Of a stretch of DNA of 29,507 nt, positions 13,931-20,470 are shown one piece after another (within the stretch, counting starts at the first letter, position 1; every line of letters begins with the position of its first letter). This stretch comes from a virus. The stretch covers positions 1 to 29,507 of the IMG/VR virus record IMGVR_UViG_3300046004_000785. The stretch is one strand, 5' to 3'. The notes under the pieces were generated by a model. It was not told where the DNA came from, did no database searches, and saw nothing but the letters and a program-made list of their open reading frames with translations. Made by a program: the position numbers and the translations under genes.

Positions 13931-15876
13931 GCCAGTTCCTTGTTGGTGTCGATGCCACCCAAGGAGTTGTTGGCGATCTCGGTCAGACGCTGACGGAACT
14001 CCTCACCCGCTGCGTCGTACAGCTTGGACTTGAATGCACAAGACAGGATGCGCTTCTCGTCCTTGAACCCCATCTCCATCAGGTCAATGACCTCACGGGC
14101 AAAGGCCATGCTTCGACGTGGGCTGTAGCTGATGGGCGTCTGGCCAGTGACGAATGCTTGGCGCATCTCAGTGCCGAACTTCGCCAGACGCTGCACCATC
14201 TCCTTCGCCATGGTGGGTACGATGCTGGTGATGAGCCCGATCTCTTCGTCGAGGCTCATGTACGGCACGTTGATGAAGGTGCTGAAGCGATCCAACGTAG
14301 CGGCGGAGAGGATTCGGCACGCTGGGTACAGGCCAGACGGGTCTCCGTTGCCAGCCGTGTTACCGGTGGCACAGATACGCATCATCGGAGAGCGACCAAC
14401 CACCCGGCCGCCGTCTTCAAGCAGGGTCAGCGGCTTGCCTTCGAGCAATGGTTGCAGGGTGTAGAGCGCATTGGGGTGGCCAGCGTCGATCTCGTCGCAG
14501 AGCAGGATGTATCCGTTGACGGATGCACGCTCGATGATTCCCTCCAGCCAGTTGGAGTTGGTTCCACCGTTGCCATCACCCTGCAGGTTCATGCGTCCAA
14601 CCAACTCCGACCTGTCCACGTTGCTATCGAAGGCTACTCGTGCAACTGGCCAGCCGAGACGAGAGGCGATCTGCTCAATGAACGTGGTCTTGCCGCTACC
14701 CGTGTGTCCTGTCAACCACTGGTTCTCGTTACGTGCAAGGCAGCGGAGAGACTTGATCAGCATCGACTTGCGGAAGATGTACTCGTCGTTGATGGCTGGC
14801 ACGTCAGCGTGGTGTGCATTCCATGTGAAGGACGGCACCATCAGGTTCACACCCTTGAGCTGCGGGAACAGGGTGCTCGCCTGAACCATGGTCATCTGGC
14901 CAGAGGGGATGGACGACGATGCTGCAACGATGGCAATGGTGGATGGCATGGCGGCCTGACCGCTGAGCTTGGAGCGGAGATCGTTGATCACCTTGTTGGC
15001 GGCCAACTCAGCGTCAACCGCTGCGCTCTTGAGGCTGATGTTCTCCGCAATGCTTGCCATGATGTGGTCGATGGTGAGTCCGAGGCCGGACTGCGCCAGC
15101 ACGCCGTCGATGATTGGCTTGAGTGCTGGGTTGATTGGGGTGACGTTGATTGTGGATGTAGTCATAGCGGAAACTCCTTGTGTTGTTGATGTGGAAACGG
15201 AAGCGGGAACGGTTGGTGTTGTGGTTGCGATAGAGAGCGGGCCTTGGTAGCCATTGGGGAACGGCTTGTTCGCAGCCCAAGCACAGGCATCGACGATGGT
15301 GGTGCAGCCAACCGATGAACCCATCATCTGAGCCAGCTCTTCAATCCGCTCAGCCAATGCGTGTCCTGCCATCTCCTTGTACTCAATGGACTCGAACCCG
15401 AAGTCATCTCCGAAGCTGCCCCAGCCTCCGTTCTCCGCATTCGACAGCAGCATCCACTCAACCACCGGCCCATAGGACAGCGTTGCCGCGAGTGCCACCA
15501 TGTTGTTGAGGCTGATGTTCGCCAGTATGTAGCTGTACGTCAGCTTGCCTTTGTACTTGGCGAGCGCCGGGATGTTCAGCCCATCTATCACTCTCGCTGC
15601 TGCGTCCGCATCATCATGGTGATCCAACCTTGACCGGATCAATGCGGCCACCGCCTGCTTGGTGTCTGAGATGGACACACCTGCCTCAAGAATGCAGTAG
15701 AGCTGCGACAGCGAGCCGATGGTCGGCTGCGCTGCGAGCCCGATAGCGCGGACAGCGTACTCGTTGAGGCTCTTGCAGCCACCGAAGACGCAAGTGTCTG
15801 TGAGGTTGCCCAATGGGTAGTCGATGGCAGCGTTCGTAACGTAGTCTGCTGCGGATTGCTTGAGTAATTTGGCCAT
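13927..15876 (-). CDS. CobS/MoxR-like AAA+ ATPase with extra N-terminal domain
   Basis: A 649-residue open frame. The C-terminal 260 residues are a CobS-type AAA+ ATPase: Walker A GHTGSGKT (390-397), DRSELVGRMNLQG, Walker B ILLCDEIDAGHP, sensor MRICATGNTAGNGDPSG, and an arginine-containing LSAATLDRFSTF. CobS ATPases power VWA partners, and the CobT-like protein is two genes downstream. The first 237 residues are a distinct domain of unknown type followed by a Thr/Ser-rich linker. At residue 238 a Met is preceded by AAGGAG, the same leader found before most genes of this operon, so a shorter 412-residue ATPase is probably also made, or is the main product. ATG 15876 has AGGAG upstream. Confidence 0.85.
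   Translation of the reverse strand: MAKLLKQSAADYVTNAAIDYPLGNLTDTCVFGGCKSLNEYAVRAIGLAAQPTIGSLSQLYCILEAGVSISDTKQAVAALIRSRLDHHDDADAAARVIDGLNIPALAKYKGKLTYSYILANISLNNMVALAATLSYGPVVEWMLLSNAENGGWGSFGDDFGFESIEYKEMAGHALAERIEELAQMMGSSVGCTTIVDACAWAANKPFPNGYQGPLSIATTTPTVPASVSTSTTQGVSAMTTSTINVTPINPALKPIIDGVLAQSGLGLTIDHIMASIAENISLKSAAVDAELAANKVINDLRSKLSGQAAMPSTIAIVAASSSIPSGQMTMVQASTLFPQLKGVNLMVPSFTWNAHHADVPAINDEYIFRKSMLIKSLRCLARNENQWLTGHTGSGKTTFIEQIASRLGWPVARVAFDSNVDRSELVGRMNLQGDGNGGTNSNWLEGIIERASVNGYILLCDEIDAGHPNALYTLQPLLEGKPLTLLEDGGRVVGRSPMMRICATGNTAGNGDPSGLYPACRILSAATLDRFSTFINVPYMSLDEEIGLITSIVPTMAKEMVQRLAKFGTEMRQAFVTGQTPISYSPRRSMAFAREVIDLMEMGFKDEKRILSCAFKSKLYDAAGEEFRQRLTEIANNSLGGIDTNKELA
15165..15179 (-). 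promoter_or_regulatory. Internal ribosome site and start within the CobS-like gene
   Basis: AAGGAG (15179-15174) stands eight bases before an in-frame ATG (15165), in the Thr/Ser-rich linker ahead of the ATPase domain. The surrounding bases (AAGGAGTTTCCGCTATG) resemble the leaders of the genes at 13751, 15876, 16289, 19773 and 20393. It suggests two proteins from one frame, or an in-frame fusion of two former genes. Confidence 0.55.
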
Positions 15877-15899
15877 GTGATAACTCCTAGTTGATGTTG

Positions 15900-16289
15900 T
15901 TAAGCGCCGAGGATTCGGGCGGTGAGGCGGGCAATGACTTGCCCTACGTTGGCAGCTCCGACAGTGGCGAACACCACGTCAGCGAGCTGGTCTGGATCGG
16001 AAGGCAGAACGTGAGAGAGCGCCTTTGCCGAGTAGGTGGGAACAGGCATGGCTGGCATGGATGCTCCGCCAGCGCTGTTCATTACGGACACGAGATGGTT
16101 GCGGTACTCGACGACCCGCACCAGTTGCTTCTCTCCGAGAGCGGTGCGCTTGTCGATGCGTCCTTGCACGATGTCGAACACGTCCTTCACGGATGCGGTG
16201 CCGGTATGGATGAGGACATCCAAGTCTTGAATGCCGAGGCCCATCAGTTTGTTGGCGACTGCTGGTGCTGTGTGTGTTGCTGTTGTCAT
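15900..16289 (-). CDS. 129-residue hypothetical protein
   Basis: Ribosome site CTAGGAGTTTTCAC before ATG 16289. The protein has a mixed helical N-terminus (AVANKLMGLGIQDLDVLIHT), a basic middle (GRIDKRTALGEKQLVRVVEY), and an Ala/Gly/Val-rich C-terminal half (GAANVGQVIARLTARI). No family recognised. It directly precedes the CobS-like gene in the operon and may belong to that system; nothing in the sequence shows how. Confidence 0.65.
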   Translation of the reverse strand: MTTATHTAPAVANKLMGLGIQDLDVLIHTGTASVKDVFDIVQGRIDKRTALGEKQLVRVVEYRNHLVSVMNSAGGASMPAMPVPTYSAKALSHVLPSDPDQLADVVFATVGAANVGQVIARLTARILGA

Positions 16290-16366
16290 GTGAAAACTCC
16301 TAGTTGAGAACGAAAGAATCCCCAGCGCTGCGTCAACAACGCTGTAAGGACAGGGGAACGGGGTAG

Positions 16367-16480
16367 TTAAGCCTTGATGATCGTCAGGTATGCAACTAAT
16401 GCAACCATGCTGACCACAAGGTAGGCTATGAGGGAGACGACTGCCTCACCTCTCTTGGCGGCGGGGTGCTGCACTAGCAC
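16367..16480 (-). CDS. Possible small single-pass membrane protein (37 residues)
   Basis: Begins at a GTG (16480) that overlaps the end of the lipoprotein gene; a second GTG at 16474 is also possible. The basic start HPAAKRGEA is followed by a clear membrane segment VVSLIAYLVVSMVALVAYLT. The ribosome site is weak, so translation depends on coupling to the lipoprotein gene. It is a plausible small inner-membrane partner of the lipoprotein. Low confidence because of size and the unusual start. Confidence 0.4.
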   Translation of the reverse strand: MLVQHPAAKRGEAVVSLIAYLVVSMVALVAYLTIIKA

Positions 16481-16614
16481 TTCACGAAGCTGATGCGGGG
16501 CAGTCCGTCGAAACCGTAGAGGGTTTCAGTACACCAGCCGTCGGAGCTGGCGCTTGAGGTGTGAGCGCAGCCGGTGAGTGCTGCGAGGATTGCGATGGCG
16601 ATGATGTGTTTCAT
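16474..16614 (-). CDS. Small lipoprotein (46 residues)
   Basis: The protein starts MKHIIAIAILAALTGCAHTS, a textbook lipoprotein signal: basic start, hydrophobic core and lipobox LTGC with Cys16 as the lipidated residue. The mature part is only about 31 residues (SSDGWCTETLYGFDGLPRIS ... VKC) with two more cysteines that could form a disulfide. ATG 16614 overlaps the upstream TGA (ATGA) and has AGGAG upstream. It would be anchored in the host envelope. The role is unknown: superinfection exclusion and lysis are both seen for phage lipoproteins, but it lies in an accessory operon away from the visible late genes. Confidence 0.75.
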   Translation of the reverse strand: MKHIIAIAILAALTGCAHTSSASSDGWCTETLYGFDGLPRISFVKC

Positions 16615-16781
16615 ACTGTTGCTCCTGATTGGTTGATGATCTCGACGTTGCCGCCGTTGCGAGCCGCAGTCTGAATGCTAACTCGGTACTGCTTCTTCGC
16701 CGCCTTGTAGCTACTGAACTCGTAGCTCTTGATGACCTTGCCAGTACGGTCAGTGACCAGCACGCTGAACAGTTCGTTCAT
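16611..16781 (-). CDS. 56-residue hypothetical protein
   Basis: Start ATG 16781 overlaps the upstream stop and has AGGAG upstream; the stop overlaps the lipoprotein start. The protein is MNELFSVLVTDRTGKVIKSY, then EFSSYKAAKKQYRVSIQTAA, then a short NGGNVEIIN strand. This beta-helix-beta outline with conserved-looking Lys/Arg suggests a small folded domain. No family recognised. Confidence 0.65.
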   Translation of the reverse strand: MNELFSVLVTDRTGKVIKSYEFSSYKAAKKQYRVSIQTAARNGGNVEIINQSGATV

Positions 16782-17110
16782 GCCTTGCTCCTGATGCCAT
16801 CGAGTACGCAGGCGGCATCACTGATGTCATGCACCTCAACGTCCTCTGGTGCTTGGTCAACGTACACGAGACGGAAGCTGCTTGCTGTGAGGTGGACTGC
16901 ACTGGTGATCTGCCCACTCATCTGCGCCACTGCTGCCCGTGTGATGGTGTCGAGTGCAACCTCCGCTGCCTCGTGCTCACAGTCGCAGACCATGACGCCT
17001 TCGCCCTGCTCTGTAACGGTGTGAATGGAGCGCCATTCCTTCGTCTCCGGGTGCTGCAACTCAACGATGCACTTGCGGTTCGAGCATTGGCCCGGTGTGA
17101 TTTTGATCAT
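16778..17110 (-). CDS. 110-residue hypothetical protein
   Basis: ATG 17110 is preceded by TAAGGAGTTAGAC, a strong ribosome site; the longer open frame to 17164 has none. The protein has a CSNRKCIVELQHP start, WRSIHTVTEQ, VMVCDCEHEAAEVALDTITR and a C-terminal beta-rich SSFRLVYVD. Several cysteines (C..KC, CDC) hint at metal binding or disulfides. No family recognised. Its stop overlaps the next gene as ATGA. Confidence 0.65.
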   Translation of the reverse strand: MIKITPGQCSNRKCIVELQHPETKEWRSIHTVTEQGEGVMVCDCEHEAAEVALDTITRAAVAQMSGQITSAVHLTASSFRLVYVDQAPEDVEVHDISDAACVLDGIRSKA

Positions 17111-17120
17111 GTCTAACTCC

Positions 17121-17567
17121 TTATGGTCTGCATTGTTTAAGAACCTCGTCATCGGGACGAACACCGTTTGCTATTGCCATTGCACGGTAGCTGGCATGAA
17201 GCTCATGCCCGCCGTCGCTCACTCCTCTGTACTCCATGTGCTTCATGCGTGCAGTCAGGTTGTTGTCAGCACCTCGCAACACGAAGCCAGCGCAGGTCTT
17301 TGTGTTGTCGAGGCTAGAGTCATGGCACCCGAAGGTGTTGGTTGCCATGTCGTATGCGGTGGATGCCGAGTGCCTGAACGCTGAGGCAGGGAACTCTCCG
17401 GTTGCGTCCACCCTCCACGGGCACTTGGCGCATGGCTTCTTCATCACTCCACCCTTCGTGCTCGCCACCGTGATGACTTGGTGGTCACGCCCAGCAGCGG
17501 TCACTGCCACCACCTTGCTACCCTTCTTGCCTACCTGCCCAATCGTTGCGCCATTGTTCTTGGCCAT
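17121..17567 (-). CDS. DUF6283-like cysteine-rich protein
   Basis: A 148-residue protein from ATG 17567 with AGGAGATAGGC upstream; the open frame extends to 17714 but that part overlaps another real gene. The core matches the DUF6283 pattern: KKPCAKCPWRVDATGEFPAS, then NTFGCHDSS and TKTCAGFVLRGADNN, i.e. 'PC..CPWR', '..f.CH' and '.CAG'. The four cysteines and a histidine suggest a bound metal. The N-terminal 45 residues are basic and flexible. The function of this family is unknown; it is found in phages and actinobacteria. Confidence 0.75.
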   Translation of the reverse strand: MAKNNGATIGQVGKKGSKVVAVTAAGRDHQVITVASTKGGVMKKPCAKCPWRVDATGEFPASAFRHSASTAYDMATNTFGCHDSSLDNTKTCAGFVLRGADNNLTARMKHMEYRGVSDGGHELHASYRAMAIANGVRPDDEVLKQCRP

Positions 17568-17569
17568 GC

Positions 17570-17707
17570 CTATCTCCTGAAAAAGAATTGTCGAAAGCAA
17601 GAGGCGCAGTACCAACGGGATGCACCCATCTCGACTCCACCCTCCGGCACTGCCGTCTTGCTGCACTTGCTGCACTCTCGCAGCGGCCTGTTGCCCTTGG
17701 CATCCAT
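17570..17707 (-). CDS. 45-residue zinc-ribbon protein
   Basis: Two CxxC pairs, RECSKCSKTAV and RWYCASCFRQ, spaced as in a small zinc ribbon, with an aromatic C-terminal end (FFFRR). ATG 17707 overlaps the upstream stop as TGATG, and the stop is two bases before the DUF6283-like start. Both ends are therefore constrained. Probably a minimal DNA-, RNA- or protein-binding zinc module. It was recognised from coupling and cysteine pattern, not from a long frame. Confidence 0.65.
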   Translation of the reverse strand: MDAKGNRPLRECSKCSKTAVPEGGVEMGASRWYCASCFRQFFFRR

Positions 17708-17850
17708 CACTCAAGCGTCATCCAGATGGCGAGGATGGATAGGTATGTGACCATCCACATCACCGGCTTGATTGCTGCCAATGCTTGGTACTTGAAGCGG
17801 GTGATGCGTTGCTGGCGCATGAGGCGGCGGAGATCACGCGAGTAGTTCAT
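17707..17850 (-). CDS. Small membrane protein (47 residues)
   Basis: Start ATG 17850 overlaps the upstream TGA (ATGA). A very basic N-terminus (RDLRRLMRQQRITRFKYQ) is followed by a hydrophobic helix (VMWMVTYLSILAIWMTL) that would span the inner membrane with the basic end in the cytoplasm. It ends in a single Glu. No family recognised. Confidence 0.6.
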   Translation of the reverse strand: MNYSRDLRRLMRQQRITRFKYQALAAIKPVMWMVTYLSILAIWMTLE

Positions 17851-18200
17851 AACGTCACCCTTTTGGTTGGTTGGATACATGCCACTGCCTTGAGCAGTTC
17901 ACCCAAGGTATTGGCTTTAGCTAGGTGCTTCTCAACGAAGCCCTCCATGTGTGCGGTGTGAGCATCCGTTGCCCACTCCACTTGCCAGTGCTCACCCTCG
18001 ACTACGTTGCGCTGATCGCAGACCTGCAACTCCAGCGGCCGCCCTGTTGTGCAAGCTGGCCAGAAGTGCTTGACTGCACGCACGCTGCGGAGAGCGAACT
18101 CCGCTGGTGTCGTAGGCATATGCTCGTCAGGCATATCGAAGAACTTGCGGAGGAACTCGCCGCGTCCGGGTGGTGCGAAGAGCAGTGCGGTTACTCGCAT
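17847..18200 (-). CDS. 117-residue hypothetical protein
   Basis: ATG 18200 lies inside the end of the upstream gene (10-base overlap) with GAGG nearby. The protein has a hydrophobic start VTALLFAPPGRGEFLRKFF, a Pro/Thr turn (MPTTPAEFALRSV), WPACTTGRPLELQVCD and a helical C-terminus EGFVEKHLAKANTLGELLKA. No family recognised. It is part of the accessory operon of small genes between the SSR at 20.4 kb and the AAA+/VWA pair. Confidence 0.6.
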   Translation of the reverse strand: MRVTALLFAPPGRGEFLRKFFDMPDEHMPTTPAEFALRSVRAVKHFWPACTTGRPLELQVCDQRNVVEGEHWQVEWATDAHTAHMEGFVEKHLAKANTLGELLKAVACIQPTKRVTL

Positions 18201-18589
18201 ACCGTTGCCTCAGTCATGGCTTGCAGTCCCGCTATAACGCCTTCCTCGACGTAAGTGAACGGCACTCCATCCGGTAGGTCGATGCCAAGCACAGCCTTGA
18301 CTGCGCTGCGATGGACGTGGGCGATAGCTCCGGTGCGGTGGTTGTGTACCTCCTCCGCCTTCACGGTGCTGCCGTGCGGTGTCGCCTTGATCTCGACTAG
18401 AGCGAGGTACTCCTCACGCATAGCCTCGTGCTCAGGACACAGTGCAAAGCCCATGAAGTTGTCACGCTCAAGGCTTTCTTGCAGCTTGCCGAAGATGATG
18501 CGAGTGCTGAGCAGCACTACCTCGTCATGCTTGATGCCGCATACCGGGCAGATGCTGTGGCCCATGCCAACGTGTGATTTCTCGCTCAT
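18191..18589 (-). CDS. Zinc-ribbon phage protein of unknown function
   Basis: A 132-residue protein. HSICPVCGIKHDEVVLL near the N-terminus and GFALCPEHEAMREEYLALVE further on provide CxxC and CxxH pairs for one zinc. The pattern 'SEKSHV.......CP.CG...d..vll' plus '..G..LCPEH...........ALVE' is widespread in phage and prophage hypotheticals. The C-terminal half has a His-rich strand (HNHRTGAIAHVHR) and a final helix. The role is unknown. ATG 18589 overlaps the upstream stop (ATGA). Confidence 0.7.
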   Translation of the reverse strand: MSEKSHVGMGHSICPVCGIKHDEVVLLSTRIIFGKLQESLERDNFMGFALCPEHEAMREEYLALVEIKATPHGSTVKAEEVHNHRTGAIAHVHRSAVKAVLGIDLPDGVPFTYVEEGVIAGLQAMTEATVCE

Positions 18590-18825
18590 GCTGTCACCTC
18601 AAGAAAGTTAATGATTGATGCCTTGTCAGACACCAACGGGTCAGCGTCTGCGTAGAGCAGCACAGCCTCGGGTGAGTCCGCGTTACCGCAGATCACGAAG
18701 GACTTGAACTTCGCCACGCTCATGCCTTTGAGGTGCGTTGAGAGCAGCCAAAGGATGTCTGACGGGTCAGAGAGGAGGTTGCCTTGGGCATTGATGGCTG
18801 CCCGTAGTGCTTGTGCTTGTGTCAT
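18586..18825 (-). CDS. 79-residue hypothetical protein
   Basis: ATG 18825 was chosen because the longer open frame to 18969 overlaps the preceding real gene and has no ribosome site; the signal here is weak (TAGG). The protein starts MTQAQALRAAINAQGNLLSD, has a helix DILWLLSTHLKGMS and a strand-helix end AVLLYADADPLVSDK ... IINFLEV. It may be an alpha/beta domain. No family recognised. Its stop overlaps the zinc-ribbon gene start. Confidence 0.6.
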   Translation of the reverse strand: MTQAQALRAAINAQGNLLSDPSDILWLLSTHLKGMSVAKFKSFVICGNADSPEAVLLYADADPLVSDKASIINFLEVTA

Positions 18826-18833
18826 GTTGAAGC

Positions 18834-19112
18834 CTATCTGTAGAAGGTGAGGGAAGCGCACTCTGAGAGCATCTTGGCCTTGGCCTGATCTCGCGTGAGA
18901 GCACGGACAAACAACCGAACGCCATCCCCGAGAGCGCAGTACAAGGGGTCGCTTGGGTAGCCACCCCAATAGGCTCCGCCATCGTCGTAGTCGCCATCGA
19001 CCATGTTGACTCGGAACAAGCGGGTCTTGGTGCCGGGCAAGGGATCACAGAAGGATGGCCTGCCCATCGGTGCGCCACGACCGTTTGATACGTCACTGAA
19101 CTGCTTGGCCAT
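18834..19112 (-). CDS. Conserved phage hypothetical protein
   Basis: A 92-residue protein from ATG 19112, one base after the upstream stop and with GGAG eight bases upstream. Central motif RLFRVNMVDGDYDDGGAYWG, then DPLYCALGDGVRLFVRA and a C-terminal helix LTRDQAKAKMLSE. The 'dGGAYWG....PLyCA....r.FvRA..r..A' pattern occurs in many phage and plasmid hypotheticals. The N-terminal 25 residues are polar and probably flexible. Function unknown. Confidence 0.7.
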   Translation of the reverse strand: MAKQFSDVSNGRGAPMGRPSFCDPLPGTKTRLFRVNMVDGDYDDGGAYWGGYPSDPLYCALGDGVRLFVRALTRDQAKAKMLSECASLTFYR

Positions 19113-19113
19113 T

Positions 19114-19494
19114 TCAATACTCCGATACAAGGATGAGTGAGAACGCTTGGCCTTCGCCGTCATCGTTCGCAAGCAGCATCGGCCACTCGCCGTCCGGCAT
19201 ATCAGTGGAATGGATGATGCGAGTGCCGCGTGGAACGTCTCCGCTACCGGAGAGTTCGATGACCGCCTTGCCATCAGCAACCTTCACGTTGATGGTGAGC
19301 AGGGTCTCGTCCCACTTGACCATGACGCGAGGGAACTCGGTGGCAATGATGTCGAGCAGCCAGTAGCAGCCAGCCTCACAGCATTCCTTGATGCCGTTTG
19401 AGTAGACGACGCCCCGAGCAAGCGGGTGTCGGTAGAAGTTGTCGGCTCCGTTGCGGGAGGCGTTGAAGGCTTTGATGAAAGCTGTTGTGTTCAT
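19114..19494 (-). CDS. DUF6876 family protein
   Basis: A 126-residue protein with the DUF6876 outline: NFYRHPLARGVVYSNGIKEC, EAGCYWLLDIIATE, a strand pair around VKWDETLLTINVKVADG, IIHSTDMPDGEWPML and a C-terminal SLILVSEY. Members of this family are small phage and plasmid proteins of unknown role. ATG 19494 has TGGAG six bases upstream and a promoter element 14-41 bases upstream. It heads the second half of the accessory operon. Confidence 0.75.
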   Translation of the reverse strand: MNTTAFIKAFNASRNGADNFYRHPLARGVVYSNGIKECCEAGCYWLLDIIATEFPRVMVKWDETLLTINVKVADGKAVIELSGSGDVPRGTRIIHSTDMPDGEWPMLLANDDGEGQAFSLILVSEY

Positions 19495-19507
19495 GTGTGC
19501 TCCAGAT

Positions 19508-19535
19508 TGTATATGCTTATCGCTTACTATTGCAA
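19508..19535 (-). promoter_or_regulatory. Minus-strand promoter, copy 3 of the repeated element
   Basis: TTGCAA (19535-19530), spacer TAGTAAGCGATAAGCA, TATACA (19513-19508); this is the best -10 match of the three copies. It lies between the DUF6876 gene and the stop of the gene upstream, so it adds a second transcription start to the accessory operon. Confidence 0.55.
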
Positions 19536-19536
19536 C

Positions 19537-19773
19537 TTATGCAATGAATGCAACTGTGCGACGAAACTTGTGGAACACAGGGACTGCGCCCTTGAACTCA
19601 CTGCGAACGCTGTCAGCCAATGACTCGAAGGCGTCTTGATCGGAGAGGATGTTGCCTCGTGCCCACACATGGGCTACTCGCGCAGGCTTGACGAACTCGC
19701 GCATCTCAGGTGGCAGGAAGCTGATGCCTCGTGCGAAGGATGCTGAGGACTTGACGTTGTGTGTTTTACGCAT
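19537..19773 (-). CDS. 78-residue hypothetical protein
   Basis: ATG 19773 follows CTAGGAGTTTCAC, the leader type common in this operon, so translation is well supported. The protein is basic with an aromatic core: SSASFARGISFLPPEMREFV, HVWARGNILSDQDAFESLAD and a C-terminal FHKFRRTVAFIA. No family recognised. The stop is two bases upstream of the promoter element before the DUF6876 gene. Confidence 0.65.
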   Translation of the reverse strand: MRKTHNVKSSASFARGISFLPPEMREFVKPARVAHVWARGNILSDQDAFESLADSVRSEFKGAVPVFHKFRRTVAFIA

Positions 19774-19786
19774 GTGAAACTCCTAG

Positions 19787-19969
19787 TTATGCGTGGTGCT
19801 TGTCGAAATGACGTGCTACCCAAATGCCTACGCTCACCCCATAGAGGCTCGTGTAGGCATAAGGCTGGCGAGTCCAGACTGCTTCGTTCTCAAAGTTTGT
19901 GATGGTGGGCCGCAGAACTGCGCTCAAGACACCCAACGAGGCCAAGCTCTCATCGCCTTCGTCTGTCAT
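19787..19969 (-). CDS. Possible 60-residue protein
   Basis: An open frame from ATG 19969 to a TAA followed directly by the ribosome site of the next gene. The second half (TRQPYAYTSLYGVSVGIWVA) is aromatic and hydrophobic, possibly a membrane segment, and ends HFDKHHA. The start has no clear ribosome site; an internal TTG or GTG could be used. It fills an otherwise empty 200-base gap and fits the spacing of the operon, but the evidence is thin. Confidence 0.35.
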   Translation of the reverse strand: MTDEGDESLASLGVLSAVLRPTITNFENEAVWTRQPYAYTSLYGVSVGIWVARHFDKHHA

Positions 19970-19987
19970 GTACGAGACATTCCATCC

Positions 19988-20005
19988 CTATGCCCGAAGG
20001 CATAG
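19988..20005 (-). other. UUCG tetraloop hairpin
   Basis: On the minus strand CTATGCC TTCG GGCATAG forms a perfect 7-bp stem capped by a cUUCGg tetraloop, a very stable cap. It lies 17 bases after the stop of the gene at 20022-20393. No U-run follows, so it is more likely an RNA-stabilising or processing element than a terminator. Confidence 0.6.
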
Positions 20006-20021
20006 AGCTGGCGAGTCAGGC

Positions 20022-20393
20022 TTACAAGCCGAGCTTCTTGGCGATAGCCGCGAGGATCACGCCCTGAGCGTCAACCTTGGCTTCGAGGGCGGTAGTACGC
20101 ACGGTGAGCGTCACGCGCTTGCTCGGTGCCGCAGGCACGTCCTTGGCGACCTTGGTGGCTTTCGCCTTCGTTGCCTTGGGTGCTACGGGTGCGACCTTCT
20201 CTGTCGTGCGGGTGAAGGTGTGCGCCATCTTCGCGGCAACGATGTCCTCGCGCCCTTGCGACTTGGCGGCTGCGACAGTCCACTTGCCTGATGCCTCGCG
20301 CTTGGATGCGCGGCGGGCGATCTCGGCCGTAGCCTCGGGTGTGGACATTGCGCGGAGAGTTGCGCCAGAGAGGGAAGTGATGGAAGCGGTCAT
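20022..20393 (-). CDS. Ala/Lys-rich basic protein, first gene of the accessory operon
   Basis: A 123-residue protein from ATG 20393 after CAGGAGTTCACAC; the longer open frame to 20492 has no ribosome site. The N-terminal 60 residues have a helical Arg-rich segment (EATAEIARRASKREASGK). The middle is a Lys/Ala/Pro-rich stretch (VAPVAPKATKAKATKVAKD) like histone H1-type tails. The C-terminus is a short coiled-coil-like helix (ALEAKVDAQGVILAAIAKKL). DNA binding is plausible from charge. No family recognised. Confidence 0.65.
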   Translation of the reverse strand: MTASITSLSGATLRAMSTPEATAEIARRASKREASGKWTVAAAKSQGREDIVAAKMAHTFTRTTEKVAPVAPKATKAKATKVAKDVPAAPSKRVTLTVRTTALEAKVDAQGVILAAIAKKLGL

Positions 20394-20455
20394 GTGTGAA
20401 CTCCTGAGATCGGGGAAGCAAGACGCTTCGTTGCCGATAACCTTCAGATTCACTA

Positions 20456-20470
20456 GTTCTCTTCGAGAAC
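20456..20470. repeat. Inverted repeat, operator candidate
   Basis: GTTCTC TTC GAGAAC: two 6-base arms in perfect inversion around a 3-base centre. It lies 63 bases upstream of the accessory-operon start (20393) and 250 bases before the late promoter candidate. The size and symmetry fit a dimeric repressor site. The same string was not noticed elsewhere in the window. Confidence 0.45.

Noticed and set aside
13804-15189. 461-residue plus-strand open frame
   Set aside because: Antisense shadow of the CobS-like ATPase, which has clear Walker motifs on the other strand.
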